NCBI GenBank assembly: GCA_003488145.1
Contig: DNMQ01000334.1
Location: 1-7,031 of the forward strand
Reading direction: 5' to 3'
Origin: Pseudomonas sp.
Lineage (GTDB): Bacteria; Pseudomonadota; Gammaproteobacteria; Pseudomonadales; Pseudomonadaceae
Length of the DNA: 7,031 bases
Below the pieces are notes generated by a model. It was given only the letters and a program-made list of their open reading frames with translations. It was not told where the DNA came from and ran no database searches. A program made the position numbers and the translations under genes. Position 1 is the stretch's first letter. Each line of letters starts with the position of its first letter. Below, piece by piece: positions 5,706-7,031 of this stretch.

Positions 5706-6401
5706 ATGACTCAAGACGATCGCATCAGGCTGGAGGCTGGCTGGAAAGAAGCGCTGCGCGAGGAGTTCGACAAGCCATACATGCTTGAGCTTGGCGCTTT
5801 CCTTCGGCAAGAGAAGGCTGCGGGCAAGGTGATATTTCCGCCGGGGCCGATGATCTTCAACGCGCTCAATTCGACGCCGCTCGATCAGGTCAAGGTAGTG
5901 ATCCTTGGGCAGGATCCCTACCACGGTGCCGGTCAGGCCCATGGACTTTGCTTTTCGGTACAGCCGGGCGTGGCACCACCGCCGTCACTGCAGAACATCT
6001 TCAAGGAACTCAAGCGCGACTTGAATCTTGATATCCCTCGGCATGGCTATCTGCAGCACTGGGCAGAACAGGGCGTGCTATTGCTCAATACTTCGCTCAC
6101 CGTGGAACAGGGTGTCGCCGGTTCGCATGCCAAAGCGGGGTGGCAGCTATTCACCGATCGAATCATTGAGGTGGTCAGCGAGCGGCGTCCGCACCTGGTA
6201 TTCATGCTTTGGGGCGCCCATGCGCAATCCAAATCGAAACTGATAGACGCCACGCGGCATCTGATGCTGAAGTCGGTGCATCCTTCGCCTCTCTCGGCGC
6301 ACCGCGGATTCATCGGTAACGGTCACTTCAGTCGCGCCAACCAGTTTCTCAGGCAGCAGGGGATGCAGGTGATCGACTGGCAGCTTCCGGCTGAGGTTTA
6401 G
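5706..6401 (+). CDS. ung: Uracil-DNA glycosylase, family 1
   Basis: 231 residues, the normal bacterial length. Ung removes uracil from DNA arising by cytosine deamination or dUTP misincorporation, starting base-excision repair in the cytoplasm. All signatures are present: the water-activating loop GQDPYH (68-73) with catalytic Asp70; Phe83 (in HGLCFSV), which stacks on uracil; Asn128 (in LLLNTSLTV), which reads the base; and the DNA-intercalation loop HPSPLS (192-197) with His192, followed by the Leu/Ser segment. [12 protein letters not shown] (91-102) is the Pro-rich loop. The start at 5706 has GGAA 7 nt upstream and a promoter 30-58 bp upstream. The gene stands alone, divergent from the binding-protein gene and convergent with the DUF4142 gene, with a shared terminator at 6399-6427. 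Nothing is missing or truncated. Confidence 0.99.
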   Translation: MTQDDRIRLEAGWKEALREEFDKPYMLELGAFLRQEKAAGKVIFPPGPMIFNALNSTPLDQVKVVILGQDPYHGAGQAHGLCFSVQPGVAPPPSLQNIFKELKRDLNLDIPRHGYLQHWAEQGVLLLNTSLTVEQGVAGSHAKAGWQLFTDRIIEVVSERRPHLVFMLWGAHAQSKSKLIDATRHLMLKSVHPSPLSAHRGFIGNGHFSRANQFLRQQGMQVIDWQLPAEV

Positions 6402-6427
6402 CCCGACACCCAGGCGGTATCGGGCTA
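6399..6427. terminator. Probable bidirectional terminator between ung and the DUF4142 gene
   Basis: TAGCCCGA (6399-6406) and TCGGGCTA (6420-6427) form a perfect 8-bp stem that includes the ung stop codon. Within the 13-nt loop a further ACC/GGT pairing (6408-6410 with 6416-6418) can extend the stem past one mismatch to leave a 5-nt loop. The flanking T run is short (CTTT on plus, AAACC on minus), so efficiency is uncertain. Its place between two convergent stop codons 34 bp apart supports a terminator for both genes. Confidence 0.65.
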
Positions 6428-6435
6428 GGCTTTGG

Positions 6436-6951
6436 TCAATCTTTGGCGCCGTGCTTGGCCTGAAGATCCTTGGCCTGCTTGAGATGCTCTTCCAGCTTCG
6501 GCAACGCTTTTTGAGCGAACTGCTTCAGGTCGGCGTTCTCGCCACCCTCCACGTAGTCCTGATACATCTCGATGGTCTGCTCGTGAGCGACGACCTGATT
6601 GTTGGCGTAGGCTTCGTCGAAATTCTCGCCATCACGCAGCTTCAGGATCATGGCTTTGGCCTTGTCCATCAGCGTGGCCTCGTCGGACATTTCCAGGTCT
6701 TTGGCCTGAGCCAGTTGCGCAAGCTCCTGATTGGCCTTGGTGTGGTCGTCGATCATCATCTGGGCGAATTGCTTCACATCCTCCGAAGTACCCTTGTCCA
6801 GGGCCATCTTCGCCGTTTCGATTTCTGCAATACCTTTGGCCGAAGCCTCGTCGACGAAGTTTTCGCCTTCGGCGGCAAGCGCCAGGTTAGCCGCTACTCC
6901 GAACAGCAAGGCGAATGCGCCCGAGAAAATTGTTTTGGTTGCTCTGGTCAT
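6436..6951 (-). CDS. Exported DUF4142 family protein (ferritin-like helical domain)
   Basis: 171 residues. A Sec signal peptide (MTRATK, hydrophobic residues 8-25, LALA) is probably cleaved after Ala26, placing the protein in the periplasm. The mature part is almost all helical and matches the DUF4142 pattern: FVDEASAKGIAEIETAKMA (32-50), then VKQFAQMMIDDHTKAN (59-74), and in the second half VAHEQTIEMYQDYV (121-134) and DLKQFAQKALPKLEEHL (141-157). The two VKQFAQ/LKQFAQ segments suggest an internal duplication of a helical pair, as in ferritin-like bundles. The biochemical function of the family is not established; members are often found among stress- or envelope-related genes. AAGGAG 6 nt upstream of the ATG at 6951 makes the start certain. 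A 7-bp inverted repeat lies 24 bp upstream. Confidence 0.9.
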   Translation of the reverse strand: MTRATKTIFSGAFALLFGVAANLALAAEGENFVDEASAKGIAEIETAKMALDKGTSEDVKQFAQMMIDDHTKANQELAQLAQAKDLEMSDEATLMDKAKAMILKLRDGENFDEAYANNQVVAHEQTIEMYQDYVEGGENADLKQFAQKALPKLEEHLKQAKDLQAKHGAKD

Positions 6952-6974
6952 TGCGTTCTCCTTTCTTCACCTGA

Positions 6975-7002
6975 CTTGTGTTGGCCGGGAGGCAGACACA
7001 AG
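6975..7002. repeat. Inverted repeat upstream of the DUF4142 gene
   Basis: A perfect 7-bp inverted repeat, CTTGTGT (6975-6981) and ACACAAG (6996-7002), has a 14-nt spacer, so the half-site centres are 21 bp apart (about two helical turns). It lies 24 to 51 bp upstream of the ATG at 6951, where an operator or a leader hairpin would be expected. The window ends at 7031, so the promoter cannot be judged. Confidence 0.4.
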
Positions 7003-7031
7003 GCGCGATGCGGCGAGATTGCCGTCCCTTT

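Overview
The window looks like an ordinary chromosomal stretch of a GC-rich gammaproteobacterium, most probably Pseudomonas or a close relative such as Stutzerimonas. The protein family sizes, the rsxABC order and the paired crotonase-family genes all fit Pseudomonas. This is from recognition of the translated proteins only; no database search was run.

Layout, left to right. (1) Positions 1-1428, minus strand: the promoter-proximal part of an rsx/rnf operon, transcribed right to left as rsxA, rsxB and the first 91 codons of rsxC, which runs off the left edge. The genes are joined by two ATGA stop/start overlaps, and a candidate promoter lies upstream of rsxA. (2) Positions 1651-2058, plus strand: a small exported protein rich in Tyr, Arg, Pro, His and Gln and lacking Lys and Thr, of unknown function. 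(3) Positions 2070-4053, minus strand: two crotonase-fold genes, a 272-residue enoyl-CoA hydratase with both catalytic glutamates and, downstream of it, a 368-residue 3-hydroxyisobutyryl-CoA hydrolase-like protein. Together they could carry out two consecutive steps of valine degradation. From memory they resemble the P. aeruginosa PA0745 (DspI)/PA0744 pair. (4) Positions 4210-5454, minus strand: a periplasmic substrate-binding protein of the branched-chain amino acid/amide type, with no permease or ATPase gene in view. (5) Positions 5706-6401, plus strand: ung, uracil-DNA glycosylase, complete with all signature motifs and a candidate sigma-70 promoter. (6) Positions 6436-6951, minus strand: an exported DUF4142 protein, convergent with ung and separated from it by a probable bidirectional terminator.

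The genes do not form one system. They are four or five independent housekeeping or metabolic units: redox-driven membrane electron transfer, valine or acyl-CoA catabolism, solute capture or sensing, DNA base-excision repair, and an envelope stress-type protein. No mobile element, CRISPR array, tRNA, rRNA or phage gene was seen. There is no gene-free stretch longer than 300 bases. The largest gaps are 5455-5705, 1429-1650 and 4054-4209, and they hold promoters and inverted or direct repeats, which are listed. I did not find an obvious new biological system; the points most worth a second look are the unusual secreted protein, the orphan binding protein and its repeat-bearing leader, and the inverted repeats in the gaps.
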